Source of the DNA: Pseudomonas sediminis
GTDB taxonomy: Bacteria; Pseudomonadota; Gammaproteobacteria; Pseudomonadales; Pseudomonadaceae
DNA: 64,000 nt
Assembly: GCF_002741105.1 (NCBI RefSeq)
Contig: NZ_NIQU01000003.1
Coordinates: 262,607 to 326,606, forward strand
Direction of reading: 5' to 3'
Both the position numbers and the translations under genes were made by a program. Shown here one piece after another: positions 27,706 through 35,437 of the stretch. Below the pieces are notes generated by a model that saw only the letters and a list, made by a program, of their open reading frames with translations, did no database searches and had not been told where the DNA came from. Within the stretch, counting starts at the first letter, position 1. Each line of letters opens with the position of its first letter.

Positions 27706-28058
27706 TGCAGCCGTTACGCTCCCCCTACAACCCGATCCACATTCCCCTCGGGCTGGTGCTCTGGAGTATCTGGTTCGTCGCGCTCTATGGCGGATTATCG
27801 GTTGGTTGCGCCCTGGCGCCGCCTGACCCTGCTCAGGGGCAATGGACCTGGCTGAACGGTCTGCTCGCCCTGTTCAGCCTGCTCACCATGGTGGCCATGC
27901 TGGGTTTGGCCTGGCTGTTTCAGCGCGCTGCCAGGGACCAGCGTGAGGGCCAGCCCGCGCGCTTCGTGGCTCGCCTCTCTGCTGGCGTGAACCTGATCGG
28001 CGCTATCGCCACCGTCTTCGTCGCCCTGCCCACCTTGAGTCTGCCGCCATGCCTCTGA
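27705..28058 (+). CDS. Small membrane protein of the oxidase cluster
   Basis: 117 aa with three predicted TM helices (IPLGLVLWSIWFVALYGGLS; LNGLLALFSLLTMVAMLGLA; SAGVNLIGAIATVFVALPTL). The start overlaps the upstream stop (TGATG) with GGAGG just before it. It corresponds to the unnamed small membrane gene that usually sits between caa3 subunit I-III and the CtaG-type assembly gene. It may be a subunit-IV-like or assembly component, which is inferred from position. Confidence 0.8.
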   Translation: MQPLRSPYNPIHIPLGLVLWSIWFVALYGGLSVGCALAPPDPAQGQWTWLNGLLALFSLLTMVAMLGLAWLFQRAARDQREGQPARFVARLSAGVNLIGAIATVFVALPTLSLPPCL

Positions 28059-28198
28059 TTCCCCTCGCCCTCCTCCTTCTACCTGGTACTGCCGCTGCCG
28101 CAATGACGAGCGGTATTCGGTGGAGCGCAGACTTCAGGCGCGCCAACCTCTTGTACAACTTCTATCCAGGTTTTTTGCCAGCGGTCAGCGTTCGCTGA
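28049..28198 (+). pseudogene. Probable remnant of a CtaG-type oxidase assembly gene
   Basis: An ATG at 28049, overlapping the end of the previous gene, opens with MPLIPLALLLLPGTAAAA, a signal-peptide-like start as in caa3 assembly proteins. After 49 codons the frame ends at 28198 in sequence without membrane-helix character. Base composition drops at the same point, as though the gene was deleted from about 28100 onward. The CtaG identity is inferred from position only. Confidence 0.4.
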
Positions 28199-28468
28199 AA
28201 AGCGTGGGACGCATTTGCTTCAGCGTATTTTTCTGTCGCTGCGAAGCAGTTCACTTATTGCTAGAGGCAAGGTGCTGTGTTCAAACAATAAAGTATTGAA
28301 TGCGATAATCGAGGCATGGATAGGCACCGACAATCAACTTCCCCCGCGTAAACTTGTATAACTCTGGTAGATGATGTCATTTTGATTTTTTTTAATACCA
28401 ATCGTCCCAATCGTTGGTATGAATTAAATACATGGTTATGTTTGATGAGTGCTATTAAGGAGAAGCTC
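28199..28468. other. AT-rich gap after the oxidase cluster
   Basis: No gene is supported. The region is clearly AT-richer than its surroundings (for example TTTGATTTTTTTTAATACCA around 28380-28400). It may mark the edge of an old insertion or deletion that removed the distal part of the oxidase cluster. Confidence 0.5.
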
Positions 28469-28786
28469 ATGAAACATGATTTGGAAAACATCAGATCGGC
28501 GTTATCCAGTTACCAGGTTGAGATGACACCCAGGCCAGACGGCAGCGTTGTGCTTACCGTTGCCAATGCAGAGCGTCAGCTAGTCCGAGTTCTCGACGGA
28601 AGCTGTTCGACGCAAGAAGTTATTCGCCTGATTCATTTCGACATGACCCTGGATGAAGATGCGGACTCAGTCAATGAGGCAGTCAAACACTGCAGCGCCA
28701 CACAATTACCTACCTACTCGCGCGAGCCGCTTTTCCGTACACGCGCCTCTCGTTTATGGGCCATGAGAAAGCTCGAAAAGAAATGA
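28469..28786 (+). CDS. DUF3509-like small protein
   Basis: 105 aa. The segment SSYQVEMTPRPDGSVVLTVA, followed by NAERQLVRVLDGSCSTQEVIR, resembles the Pseudomonas-specific DUF3509 family (pattern RPDGS-hydrophobic run-L). Function unknown; several Pseudomonas members are stress-induced. It has no signal or TM helix. The ATG at 28469 is chosen because AAGGAG lies 6 nt upstream; the earlier ATG at 28445 lacks one. Base composition is lower in GC than neighbours. It is followed closely by another small gene. Confidence 0.7.
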   Translation: MKHDLENIRSALSSYQVEMTPRPDGSVVLTVANAERQLVRVLDGSCSTQEVIRLIHFDMTLDEDADSVNEAVKHCSATQLPTYSREPLFRTRASRLWAMRKLEKK

Positions 28787-28792
28787 GGAGAT

Positions 28793-29257
28793 ATGCTCGT
28801 GCCGAGATACAACGATTCGAGGACGGCTCTAAACAAGCCGGAAGATCTGCTGGGACGAATCAGACGGCATATGCCCTATCGGCACCAGTTGATGTACGAG
28901 TGGCCCTATATGGCCGGTTCTACATGCCTGGTGGTGTTACTGGTCTGGCAGCCTTTTCAACCGTCCGCATTGGCGGTGATGCTGTCCCAACCTCAACCCG
29001 AAGCGCAGATGATGCAGCGTTCTTTGCAGGAGATCGACTCGAACTGCTATCAGGTTCACAGCGAAGCTCTGAACGCCCCACACTGCGAAGACTGTGGCAA
29101 GGACACTGCCGCTGCTGCGCGGCCTGACGCAGAGTTCGAGTTCACCCGCTCGATTCTGACCTGCAGAGACATACACCGTGATTCGCTGCACGACAGCGAC
29201 ACGTACAGCCCTAAAAACATGATGATCGAAGTGATCAAGCCAAATCACTCTTTCTAG
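28793..29257 (+). CDS. Unknown 154-aa protein with one membrane helix
   Basis: Not recognised. A single hydrophobic stretch (about residues 38-54, YMAGSTCLVVLLVWQPFQP) follows a basic N-terminus, so it is probably a membrane-anchored protein. The C-terminal 100 residues are polar with paired cysteines (CEDCGK). It starts 6 nt after the preceding stop with a GAGGAG ribosome site, so it is likely co-transcribed with the DUF3509 gene. Moderate AT content suggests later acquisition or weak codon selection. Confidence 0.5.
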   Translation: MLVPRYNDSRTALNKPEDLLGRIRRHMPYRHQLMYEWPYMAGSTCLVVLLVWQPFQPSALAVMLSQPQPEAQMMQRSLQEIDSNCYQVHSEALNAPHCEDCGKDTAAAARPDAEFEFTRSILTCRDIHRDSLHDSDTYSPKNMMIEVIKPNHSF

Positions 29258-29387
29258 CTGCCCTTGACGCCCTCGGCTGGTATTTCCGGCCTTTATCCCG
29301 CCCTCACTGTTTCCGCATTCCGATTTTCTGAGCGAATTATCGGAGTGGCTGTCGACATGTATGGACCTTGATGAAAGGAGACATGTC

Positions 29388-29612
29388 ATGCCGGATTCAG
29401 TCATTTACTTTTCCATTGCCATAGCTGCATTTCTCGTCCTGGTACATCTGTGGGCGGTAATCAGCGTGTTTCGTAGCGACAAGAGCGTCGGAACCAAAAC
29501 ACTTTGGGCTCTGCTTATCTGGATATTCCCAGTTGTTGGGCTAATTATCTGGGGCATTGCCGGTCCACGTGGTCATGGTGAAGGCCCAACTTCTCCAGAG
29601 CACAGCAAGTGA
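29388..29612 (+). CDS. PLDc_N domain membrane miniprotein
   Basis: 74 aa with two TM helices: SVIYFSIAIAAFLVLVHLWA and LWALLIWIFPVVGLIIWGIA, then GPRGH. This is the phospholipase D N-terminal (PLDc_N) hairpin found at the start of cardiolipin synthases and as free small proteins near stress genes. An AAAGGAG ribosome site ahead of the ATG at 29388 fixes the start. It possibly works with the cardiolipin-synthase-like gene in this region. Confidence 0.82.
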   Translation: MPDSVIYFSIAIAAFLVLVHLWAVISVFRSDKSVGTKTLWALLIWIFPVVGLIIWGIAGPRGHGEGPTSPEHSK

Positions 29613-29734
29613 TCGAAATAATATTTTTTAATGCCTATAGGAAGTTACTCGGCGTGCGAGTGCCGGCAAAGTAAAACCACTATTTGTTGGCGTTCATGAT
29701 TACCTCTACACCACTTATACAGCGAGGCATGAAC

Positions 29735-30064
29735 ATGTCAGAAGCGTATAACTATCTCGATCACACCACCGCTTATAGCAGTTGTGCCAACGCCTGCGAG
29801 CACTGTGCCTCGGTCTGCCTGAGCGAGGGCAATGCCGAGCATTATCGCTGCGTAGAGCTATGCCGTGATTGCGCCGACCTGTGCCGCCTGACTGCAACGC
29901 TGATGCTGCGCAATAGCCCCTACGTTGCGGTGGCCAGCCAGCTATGCAGGATTGCTTGCCTGGCCTGCGCCGAGGAATGCGTGCAGCACGCCAGCGCGCA
30001 TTGTCAGGAGTGCGCGCGAACCTGCCAGGTGTGTGCAGAAGAGCCGTTACTGGAGCCAGCATGA
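29735..30064 (+). CDS. Cys-rich four-helix copper-storage-like protein (Csp/DUF326)
   Basis: 109 aa with 16 cysteines spaced every 3-4 residues along helices (SSCANACEHCASVC; HYRCVELCRDCADLCR; QLCRIACLACAEEC; CQECARTCQVC). This is the pattern of Csp copper-storage proteins, whose thiols line the core of a four-helix bundle and hold many Cu(I). No Tat or Sec signal is present, so it is a cytosolic (Csp3-like) form. The ATG at 29735 has GAGG 7 nt upstream; the ATG at 29729 is too close. It overlaps the next small gene by 4 nt. Confidence 0.85.
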   Translation: MSEAYNYLDHTTAYSSCANACEHCASVCLSEGNAEHYRCVELCRDCADLCRLTATLMLRNSPYVAVASQLCRIACLACAEECVQHASAHCQECARTCQVCAEEPLLEPA

Positions 30065-30234
30065 AATCGGACAAAACCACGAGAACGCCAGTGGCGCGTT
30101 CCAGCGAGGCGTTACTGGACGATCCCGGTAACGAAGACCCCGGCTCGCAGCTCGATGCGCCAGTGCCGCTGCGCCCATCGACCAAGACGCAGCGTAAGAG
30201 AAAAACCCGACCAAGCGACGAGAATCCGCGCTAG
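30061..30234 (+). CDS. Small basic protein coupled to the copper-storage gene
   Basis: 57 aa, not recognised. It is highly polar, with a basic C-terminus (RPSTKTQRKRKTRPSDENPR) and an acidic middle (DDPGNEDPGSQ). The start ATGA overlaps the upstream stop, with CTGGAG a few bases earlier, so it is translated with the Cys-rich protein. It may be intrinsically disordered. It ends just before katE, which converges on it. Confidence 0.55.
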   Translation: MKSDKTTRTPVARSSEALLDDPGNEDPGSQLDAPVPLRPSTKTQRKRKTRPSDENPR

Positions 30235-30247
30235 GCCGGGCGTCGGT

Positions 30248-32386
30248 TCAGGCTGGAATGCTCTTGGCGCGCATCTCCCGCGCCCAGATGCGATGCAGCT
30301 TCAGCGCTGTTTCGAAGCGCATGTACAGCGGATCGAAGCTATCGCCGCAGAGCATGCCGTCGTCCTCCTCCAAGCCCAGCAGCGCCGCAAGCTGAGCGGC
30401 ATCACCGCTGAGCGCCAGGGGTTTGAGGTGCTTGTAGGCTTCCAGCAAGTAGTGCTTGGCAACGCCATCGTCCTGCAGGGTCTTGAGTACGTACTCACCT
30501 CCTGGCACGAACACCGCATCGACAGTAATCGACGGCTCCGACGCGAAGCTGCCATCGGGCTGCATCGGTTGGCCGTCAGAATCTTTCAGCGCCGCTGCAG
30601 AAGGCGCCAGGAGCTTGGCCACGGCACCGGCTGCTTCGAGCATCTTCTTCAGACTGCCGACCTCGTCAGCCTTGCAGCCCGGGGTGAGCAGGATCGCCAC
30701 ACGGCGTCCGAGAATGTCCCCGGGCAGCAGATTCATCTGACTCAGTGCGGGAGATACCTCAGCCTTGTCATCCATTTTTGGCGTCGAGGTACTGTCCAGA
30801 TCGATCCCCAGATTCTCCGCCACGCGCAACGCCAGCAGCGGATCAATGTGGGCGAGAATGTCTTTCACCTGACGTTCGCGAATGTACAGACGTTCGACCT
30901 TCGACAGCTCGAAGCTGTAGGCGTCGACGATGTGCTGCTGCTCAGTCTCACTCATGCTGCGCCAGAACAGCGTTGCCTGAGAGAAGTGATCGCCAAAGCT
31001 GGCCGAGCGCACCCGTACCTTGTGCCCTTGCAGTGGCTCGGGATAGGAGCTGTAGCCACCCCCACTGGGCGCTGGCGGAGTCTCACGCGGCCAGTTGCCG
31101 TCGATCGAGTTGGGCTCGTAGGAAGCGCGGCCGCGATTGATCTGCTGGCGATGCGGCGCGTCACGCTGGTTGTTGTGGAACGGGCATAGCGGCCGATTGA
31201 TCGGGATTTCGTTGAAGTTGGGGCCGCCCAGGCGCAGCAGCTGCGTATCGGTGTACGAGAACAGCCGGCCCTGCAACAGCGGATCGTTGCTGAAGTCGAT
31301 GCCTGGCACCACGTGACCAATGTGAAACGCCGCCTGTTCGGTCTCAGCGAAGAAGTTGTCCGGGTTGCGATTGAGCACCATGCGCCCGACTACGCGCACT
31401 GGCACCCGCTCTTCGGGTACCAGTTTGGTCGGGTCGAGCAGGTCGAAGCCAAAGCTCAGTGCGTCCTCCTCGTCCATCACTTGCAGGCCCAGTTCCCATT
31501 CCGGGTAAAGGCCGCGCTCGATGTCTTCCCACAGGCCACGACGGTGAAAGTCCGGGTCCTTGCCCGCGAGTTTCTGTGCTTCGTCCCATACCAGCGAACA
31601 AACCCCGGCCTTGGGTCGCCAGTGAAACTTCACCAGCTTGCTCTGGCCTTCGCCGTTGACCAGGCGAAAGCTGTGCACACCGAAGCCCTGCATCGAGCGA
31701 TAGGCGATGGGAATGGCGCGGTCGGACATCGTCCAGAGCACCATGTGCGCCGACTCTGGGGTCAGCGAGACGAAATCCCAGAAGGTGTCGTGGGCCGACG
31801 CGCCGGTCGGGATCTCGTTGTGCGGCTCGGGTTTGACCGCATGAACGAAGTCGGGAAACTTGATCGCATCCTGAATGAAGAACACCGGCATGTTGTTACC
31901 GACCAGGTCGAAGTTGCCCTCCTCGGTGTAGAACTTCACCGCAAAGCCGCGCACGTCGCGCACCGTATCGGCCGAGCCACGTGGCCCCTGCACGGTGGAA
32001 AAGCGCACGAAAACCGGGGTGCGCTTGCCGGCTTCGCCGAGGAACGCGGCGCAACTCAGATCGCTGATCGGATCGGTTACCTCGAAATAGCCATGTGCCC
32101 CAGCCCCGCGTGCATGCACCACACGCTCGGGAATGCGCTCGTGGTCGAAGTGGGTAATCTTCTCGCGCATGATGAAATCTTCCATCAGCGTCGGCCCGCG
32201 TTCACCGCCGCGCAGGCTGTTCTGATTGTCGGCGATGCGCGTCCCTGTGTTGGTGGTCAGCGCCTCCCCTGTCGCGTCCTCGCGGAAACGCTCGAGTTGT
32301 TCGAGCTTGGCGTTGCTGTTGTTGCGGTCGAGCGTGTCGCTGCCAGCCATCTGGCTGTTATCGGCGGGGTTCGGTTGCTTGCTCAT
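30248..32386 (-). CDS. katE: Catalase HPII (large clade-2 catalase)
   Basis: 712 aa large-subunit heme catalase that destroys H2O2. Essential residues: H91 in VVHARG, N164 in VGNNMPVFF and proximal heme ligand Y378 in RLFSYTDTQ; spacings match E. coli HPII (128/201/415). The C-terminal ~150 residues form the extra flavodoxin-like domain ([20 protein letters not shown], then [11 protein letters not shown]). The ribosome site AGGAG precedes the ATG at 32386. A candidate AlgU promoter lies at 32464-32491. KatE is typically a stationary-phase or osmotic-stress enzyme, which fits the region. Confidence 0.97.
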   Translation of the reverse strand: MSKQPNPADNSQMAGSDTLDRNNSNAKLEQLERFREDATGEALTTNTGTRIADNQNSLRGGERGPTLMEDFIMREKITHFDHERIPERVVHARGAGAHGYFEVTDPISDLSCAAFLGEAGKRTPVFVRFSTVQGPRGSADTVRDVRGFAVKFYTEEGNFDLVGNNMPVFFIQDAIKFPDFVHAVKPEPHNEIPTGASAHDTFWDFVSLTPESAHMVLWTMSDRAIPIAYRSMQGFGVHSFRLVNGEGQSKLVKFHWRPKAGVCSLVWDEAQKLAGKDPDFHRRGLWEDIERGLYPEWELGLQVMDEEDALSFGFDLLDPTKLVPEERVPVRVVGRMVLNRNPDNFFAETEQAAFHIGHVVPGIDFSNDPLLQGRLFSYTDTQLLRLGGPNFNEIPINRPLCPFHNNQRDAPHRQQINRGRASYEPNSIDGNWPRETPPAPSGGGYSSYPEPLQGHKVRVRSASFGDHFSQATLFWRSMSETEQQHIVDAYSFELSKVERLYIRERQVKDILAHIDPLLALRVAENLGIDLDSTSTPKMDDKAEVSPALSQMNLLPGDILGRRVAILLTPGCKADEVGSLKKMLEAAGAVAKLLAPSAAALKDSDGQPMQPDGSFASEPSITVDAVFVPGGEYVLKTLQDDGVAKHYLLEAYKHLKPLALSGDAAQLAALLGLEEDDGMLCGDSFDPLYMRFETALKLHRIWAREMRAKSIPA

Positions 32387-32463
32387 TGGCTACTCCTGGT
32401 TATTCAGTGGCCATGTCATGCATGGTGGCCACGCAAGCGACGGGAAAGTCGCTCCGGGTACTT

Positions 32464-32491
32464 TTTGAGGCGCAGTGCGGCAGTTCCGTTC
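32464..32491 (-). promoter_or_regulatory. Candidate AlgU-type promoter for katE
   Basis: GAACGG-N17-TCAAA on the minus strand, 78 nt before the katE ATG. It lies in the 235-nt divergent region shared with the DUF4142 gene, which has its own match at 32562-32589. Confidence 0.45.
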
Positions 32492-32561
32492 GACTTGAAT
32501 TTTTCCGCTAAGCCAGTGCTGGCGGGCCGTTGCGCTTTGCCTAGCGCGGCGAATTTGTTCT

Positions 32562-32589
32562 GAACTTCGTCGCGACCTGCACCTTCTAC
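32562..32589 (+). promoter_or_regulatory. Candidate AlgU-type promoter for the DUF4142 gene
   Basis: GAACTT-N17-TCTAC: full consensus -35 and a close -10, 33 nt before the ATG at 32622. One of the best matches in the window. Confidence 0.65.
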
Positions 32590-32621
32590 CCCTGTGAACG
32601 CACATCCCAGGAGGATCGAAT

Positions 32622-33146
32622 ATGCACCCGTTGAAACCACTGGCCTTACTGGCCGCTGCCGCCTTCGCCATCTGCGCCGTCACCAGCCTGCAGGCCGCCA
32701 ACAAGGCGGAATCGATCAGCAGCGAGGAATTCGTCGAAGAGGCATCGGCGAAAGGCATCGCCGAGATCGAAACGGCCAAACTGGCCCTGGAAAAATCGCA
32801 GAACGAGGCGGTCAAGGGCTTTGCGCAGATGATGATCGATGACCACCGTCGGGCGAATCAGCAGTTGGCCGAACTGGCCAAGAGCAAGGACCTGGAAGTC
32901 TCCGACGATGCCGAGCTGATCAACCAGGCCAAGGCCCTGGTGCTCAAACTGCGCAGCGAGGACAGCTTCGACAAGGCCTACATGAACAATCAGGTGGTCG
33001 CTCACCGCGAAACCATCGAGCTGTTCCGCCGCGCGGTAAATGTCGATGACCAAGAGCTCGCTACGTTTGCTCGTGAGGCGCTGCCCAAGCTGGAGCAGCA
33101 TTTGCAGCGCGCTGAGCAGTTGAACGGCCAGTTACCGCAAGAGTGA
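32622..33146 (+). CDS. Exported DUF4142 ferritin-like protein
   Basis: 174 aa with a Sec signal (LALLAAAAFAICAVTSLQA, cleavage about residue 25). The mature part is helical and ferritin-like: SSEEFVEEASAKGIAEIETA, FAQMMIDDHRRANQQLAELA, then FRRAVNVDDQELATFAREA. This is the DUF4142 pattern (the DHRRAN stretch is typical). Periplasmic; function unknown, with links to stress and envelope homeostasis in Pseudomonas. AGGAGG precedes the ATG at 32622. Confidence 0.88.
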   Translation: MHPLKPLALLAAAAFAICAVTSLQAANKAESISSEEFVEEASAKGIAEIETAKLALEKSQNEAVKGFAQMMIDDHRRANQQLAELAKSKDLEVSDDAELINQAKALVLKLRSEDSFDKAYMNNQVVAHRETIELFRRAVNVDDQELATFAREALPKLEQHLQRAEQLNGQLPQE

Positions 33147-33158
33147 TCCCTTGCCTAC

Positions 33159-33178
33159 CGGGCTGCTGGTGCAGCCCG
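33159..33178. terminator. Hairpin between DUF4142 gene and pncC-like gene
   Basis: CGGGCTGC-TGGT-GCAGCCCG, 8-bp stem in the 47-nt gap between convergent genes. No long T-tract. Confidence 0.6.
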
Positions 33179-33193
33179 GCTTCGCCAGGCCAA

Positions 33194-33676
33194 TCAGCCT
33201 TGACGCAGACGCTCGTAGTAATAAGGCAACTGCAACAGGGCATAGCGCGCCGTTTGCTCACGCACCTGGTTGCGACCTCCGCTGAACTTCAGCGTTTCAC
33301 TGACGATGCCCTGGTGCTGTTCGAGGCGAATAGCACAGGCGATGCATTGCACGCCGTCCTTTTCTCCCTCTGCCTGCGCCAGGCCGGTATTGGCCAGGAC
33401 GATATCGGCATCGCTGCGTAGCAATGCGCCCAGCGCCATCTCCTGCGCAACCTCTTCGCTGGTGAGACCGAAACGCTCGATGGTGTCGGCATTGACGCCC
33501 AGGCAACGCTGCTTGGCCTGCGGCGAATAGGTCACGAACGCGCAATCAAGTACCTGGCCGCTACCAGGCACATCGGCCACCAGTGAGCTGATAAGCCCCG
33601 CTGTGCAGGATTCAGCAGTGGCCAAACGCAGCTTGTACTTGCCGAGAAATTTCACCACCTGTTCGACGCTTTGCAT
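33194..33676 (-). CDS. CinA C-terminal-type nicotinamide-nucleotide amidase
   Basis: 160 aa stand-alone CinA-C/PncC domain: LATAESCTAGLISSLVADVP with the catalytic Ser in AESCTGG-like AESCTAG, then FVTYSPQAKQRCLGV, ALGALLRSDADIVLANTGLA and GGRNQVREQTARYALL. PncC deamidates NMN to NaMN in NAD recycling. The ATG at 33676 is used because the conserved fold starts soon after; an upstream ATG at 33730 lies within the predicted promoter. Divergent from glgA. Confidence 0.88.
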   Translation of the reverse strand: MQSVEQVVKFLGKYKLRLATAESCTAGLISSLVADVPGSGQVLDCAFVTYSPQAKQRCLGVNADTIERFGLTSEEVAQEMALGALLRSDADIVLANTGLAQAEGEKDGVQCIACAIRLEQHQGIVSETLKFSGGRNQVREQTARYALLQLPYYYERLRQG

Positions 33677-33707
33677 CTGCCTGCTCCTGTTAGCTGCCAG
33701 GTTGCTC

Positions 33708-33735
33708 TGTGAAGCGGCCAGGATGGGCAAAGTTC
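33708..33735 (-). promoter_or_regulatory. Candidate AlgU-type promoter for the pncC-like gene
   Basis: GAACTT-N17-TCACA on the minus strand, 32 nt before the ATG at 33676. Perfect -35. Confidence 0.6.
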
Positions 33736-33773
33736 AACCTGTTTACAGGGCGCTCGCTCTGCAAAAAAAGGTC

Positions 33774-33801
33774 GAACCTTTGTTCGCATCGCCCCGTCAG
33801 C
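33774..33801 (+). promoter_or_regulatory. Candidate AlgU-type promoter for the glgA operon
   Basis: GAACCT-N17-TCAGC, 101 nt before the glgA ATG. It is back-to-back with the pncC-like promoter and would drive the six-gene glgA-glgX transcript. Confidence 0.45.
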
Positions 33802-33901
33802 TCAAGGGTAAGGGGGAGATCGCGCAATCGTTCATCGCACTCCTCCACGGCCCTCGCCGACAAGGCGAGTCGTCCTCAGGTACAACTCGATGGAGAGAGA
33901 C

Positions 33902-35437
33902 ATGGCAAGCGCTGCAGCCTCCGCACACATCCAAGCCACACCCACCCTTAGCGCCGCAGCCAAGCCTCCCTTGCAGATGCACAGTGAGCATCCGCAGCGT
34001 AAGCGCGTACTGTTCGTCACCTCGGAGTTCGCTGATCTGATCAAGTGCGGCGGGCTCGGCGATGTTTCCGCCGCTTTGCCCCGTGCGCTGTCGCCGCAAC
34101 ACGACATCCGCCTGCTGATCCCCGGTTACCGGCAAGTGGTGGAAAGCGGCCGACCGATCCGCATCGTCGGGCAGTTGCCTGGCCTGGCGGCGTTGCCTCC
34201 TTGCCAGATCGGCCGTATGGACCTGGCCGATGGGCTTATCGTCTATGTACTGCTCAACCATGCGCTGTACGAACGTGATGGCTCGCCTTACGTCGATGAG
34301 CATGGCCGCGACTGGGCTGACAACCACATCCGTTTCGCCCGTCTCGGCCTGGCCGCCGCAGAGATCGCCACGGGCGATGCCGGCATCCAGTGGCGCCCGG
34401 AGCTGGTCCATGCCAATGACTGGCCTGCAGCGATGGCGCCGGCCTACATGGCCTGGCGCCAGGCCAATACACCCGCCTTGCTGACCATTCACAACCTCGC
34501 TTATCAGGGCCTGTGTGACATGCGTTGCGCCAGTGAACTGGCAATACCCAGTACGGCCTGCGGCGTCGAGGGCCTGGAATTCTATGGGCAGCTGTCATTC
34601 CTCAAGGCTGGCATTGCTTACTCGCAGCATGTCACCACCGTGAGCCGCCGCTATGCCCGCGAAATCACTTCGGCGGAACAGGGCTGTGGTCTCGATGGCC
34701 TGCTGCGGGCCAAGGTGCAGAACGACCAGCTCAGCGGCATCGCCAACGGCATCGACGAAAGCTGGCACCCCGAGAGCGACCCGCACTTGCTGGAGGGTTT
34801 CAGCGCTGGCGACTGGGCGGGCAAACGAGCCAACGCCGAGTACGTCCAGCAATGGTTGGGGCTCGATGACGACGGGCCGCTGTTCGCCGTGGTATCGCGC
34901 CTGGTGCATCAGAAAGGCATAGATCTGACCTTGGAAGTGGCTGAACACATCGTCGCGCGCGGCGGCCGCATTGGCGTAATCGGCCAGGGTGAACCGGCAC
35001 TGGAGGCCGCCATGGCCGAGCTGGGACGACGCCATCCGGGACGTATCGGCGTTCATATCGGTTTTGACGAAAGCGATGCGCGGCGTCTGTACGCTGGCAG
35101 CGACTTTCTGCTCATGCCTTCGCGTTTCGAGCCCTGCGGCCTCAGCCAGATGTACGCCCAGCGCTACGCCTCGCTGCCCATTGCCCGCTGCACCGGCGGC
35201 CTGGCCGACACCATCGAGGATGGCGTCAGCGGCTTTCTCTTCGACGCGCCTCAGACCGATGCCTATCGCCAGGCCATCGACCGCGCGCTGCAGGTCTTCG
35301 ATCATCCCGAGCTGCTGGAAGCCATGCGCTGCCAGGCCATGAGCGCCCCGCTCTACTGGCGCCAGTCGGTGCAGCCATATGACCGTCTTTTTCAACGTCT
35401 GCTGAGCCAGACCAGTGCTCAACGGGCGCCGCGCTGA
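33902..35437 (+). CDS. glgA: Glycogen synthase GlgA (GT5)
   Basis: 511 aa glucosyltransferase that extends alpha-1,4-glucan from ADP-glucose. The N-terminal motif KCGGLGDVSAALPRAL (usual form KTGGLADV) follows an unusual ~37-residue polar extension. The C-terminal GT-B half has VSRLVHQKGIDLTLE and MPSRFEPCGLSQMYAQRYAS with the catalytic Glu. The ATG at 33902 has GGAGAGAG upstream; an ATG at 33890 also exists. No glgC (ADP-glucose pyrophosphorylase) is in the window, so its donor supply is unclear. It is the first gene of a tightly packed operon. Confidence 0.94.
   Translation: MASAAASAHIQATPTLSAAAKPPLQMHSEHPQRKRVLFVTSEFADLIKCGGLGDVSAALPRALSPQHDIRLLIPGYRQVVESGRPIRIVGQLPGLAALPPCQIGRMDLADGLIVYVLLNHALYERDGSPYVDEHGRDWADNHIRFARLGLAAAEIATGDAGIQWRPELVHANDWPAAMAPAYMAWRQANTPALLTIHNLAYQGLCDMRCASELAIPSTACGVEGLEFYGQLSFLKAGIAYSQHVTTVSRRYAREITSAEQGCGLDGLLRAKVQNDQLSGIANGIDESWHPESDPHLLEGFSAGDWAGKRANAEYVQQWLGLDDDGPLFAVVSRLVHQKGIDLTLEVAEHIVARGGRIGVIGQGEPALEAAMAELGRRHPGRIGVHIGFDESDARRLYAGSDFLLMPSRFEPCGLSQMYAQRYASLPIARCTGGLADTIEDGVSGFLFDAPQTDAYRQAIDRALQVFDHPELLEAMRCQAMSAPLYWRQSVQPYDRLFQRLLSQTSAQRAPR

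Noticed and set aside
31313..32563. 416-codon open frame opposite katE
   Set aside because: Shadow of katE; the catalase frame has all catalytic residues and the antisense product resembles nothing.
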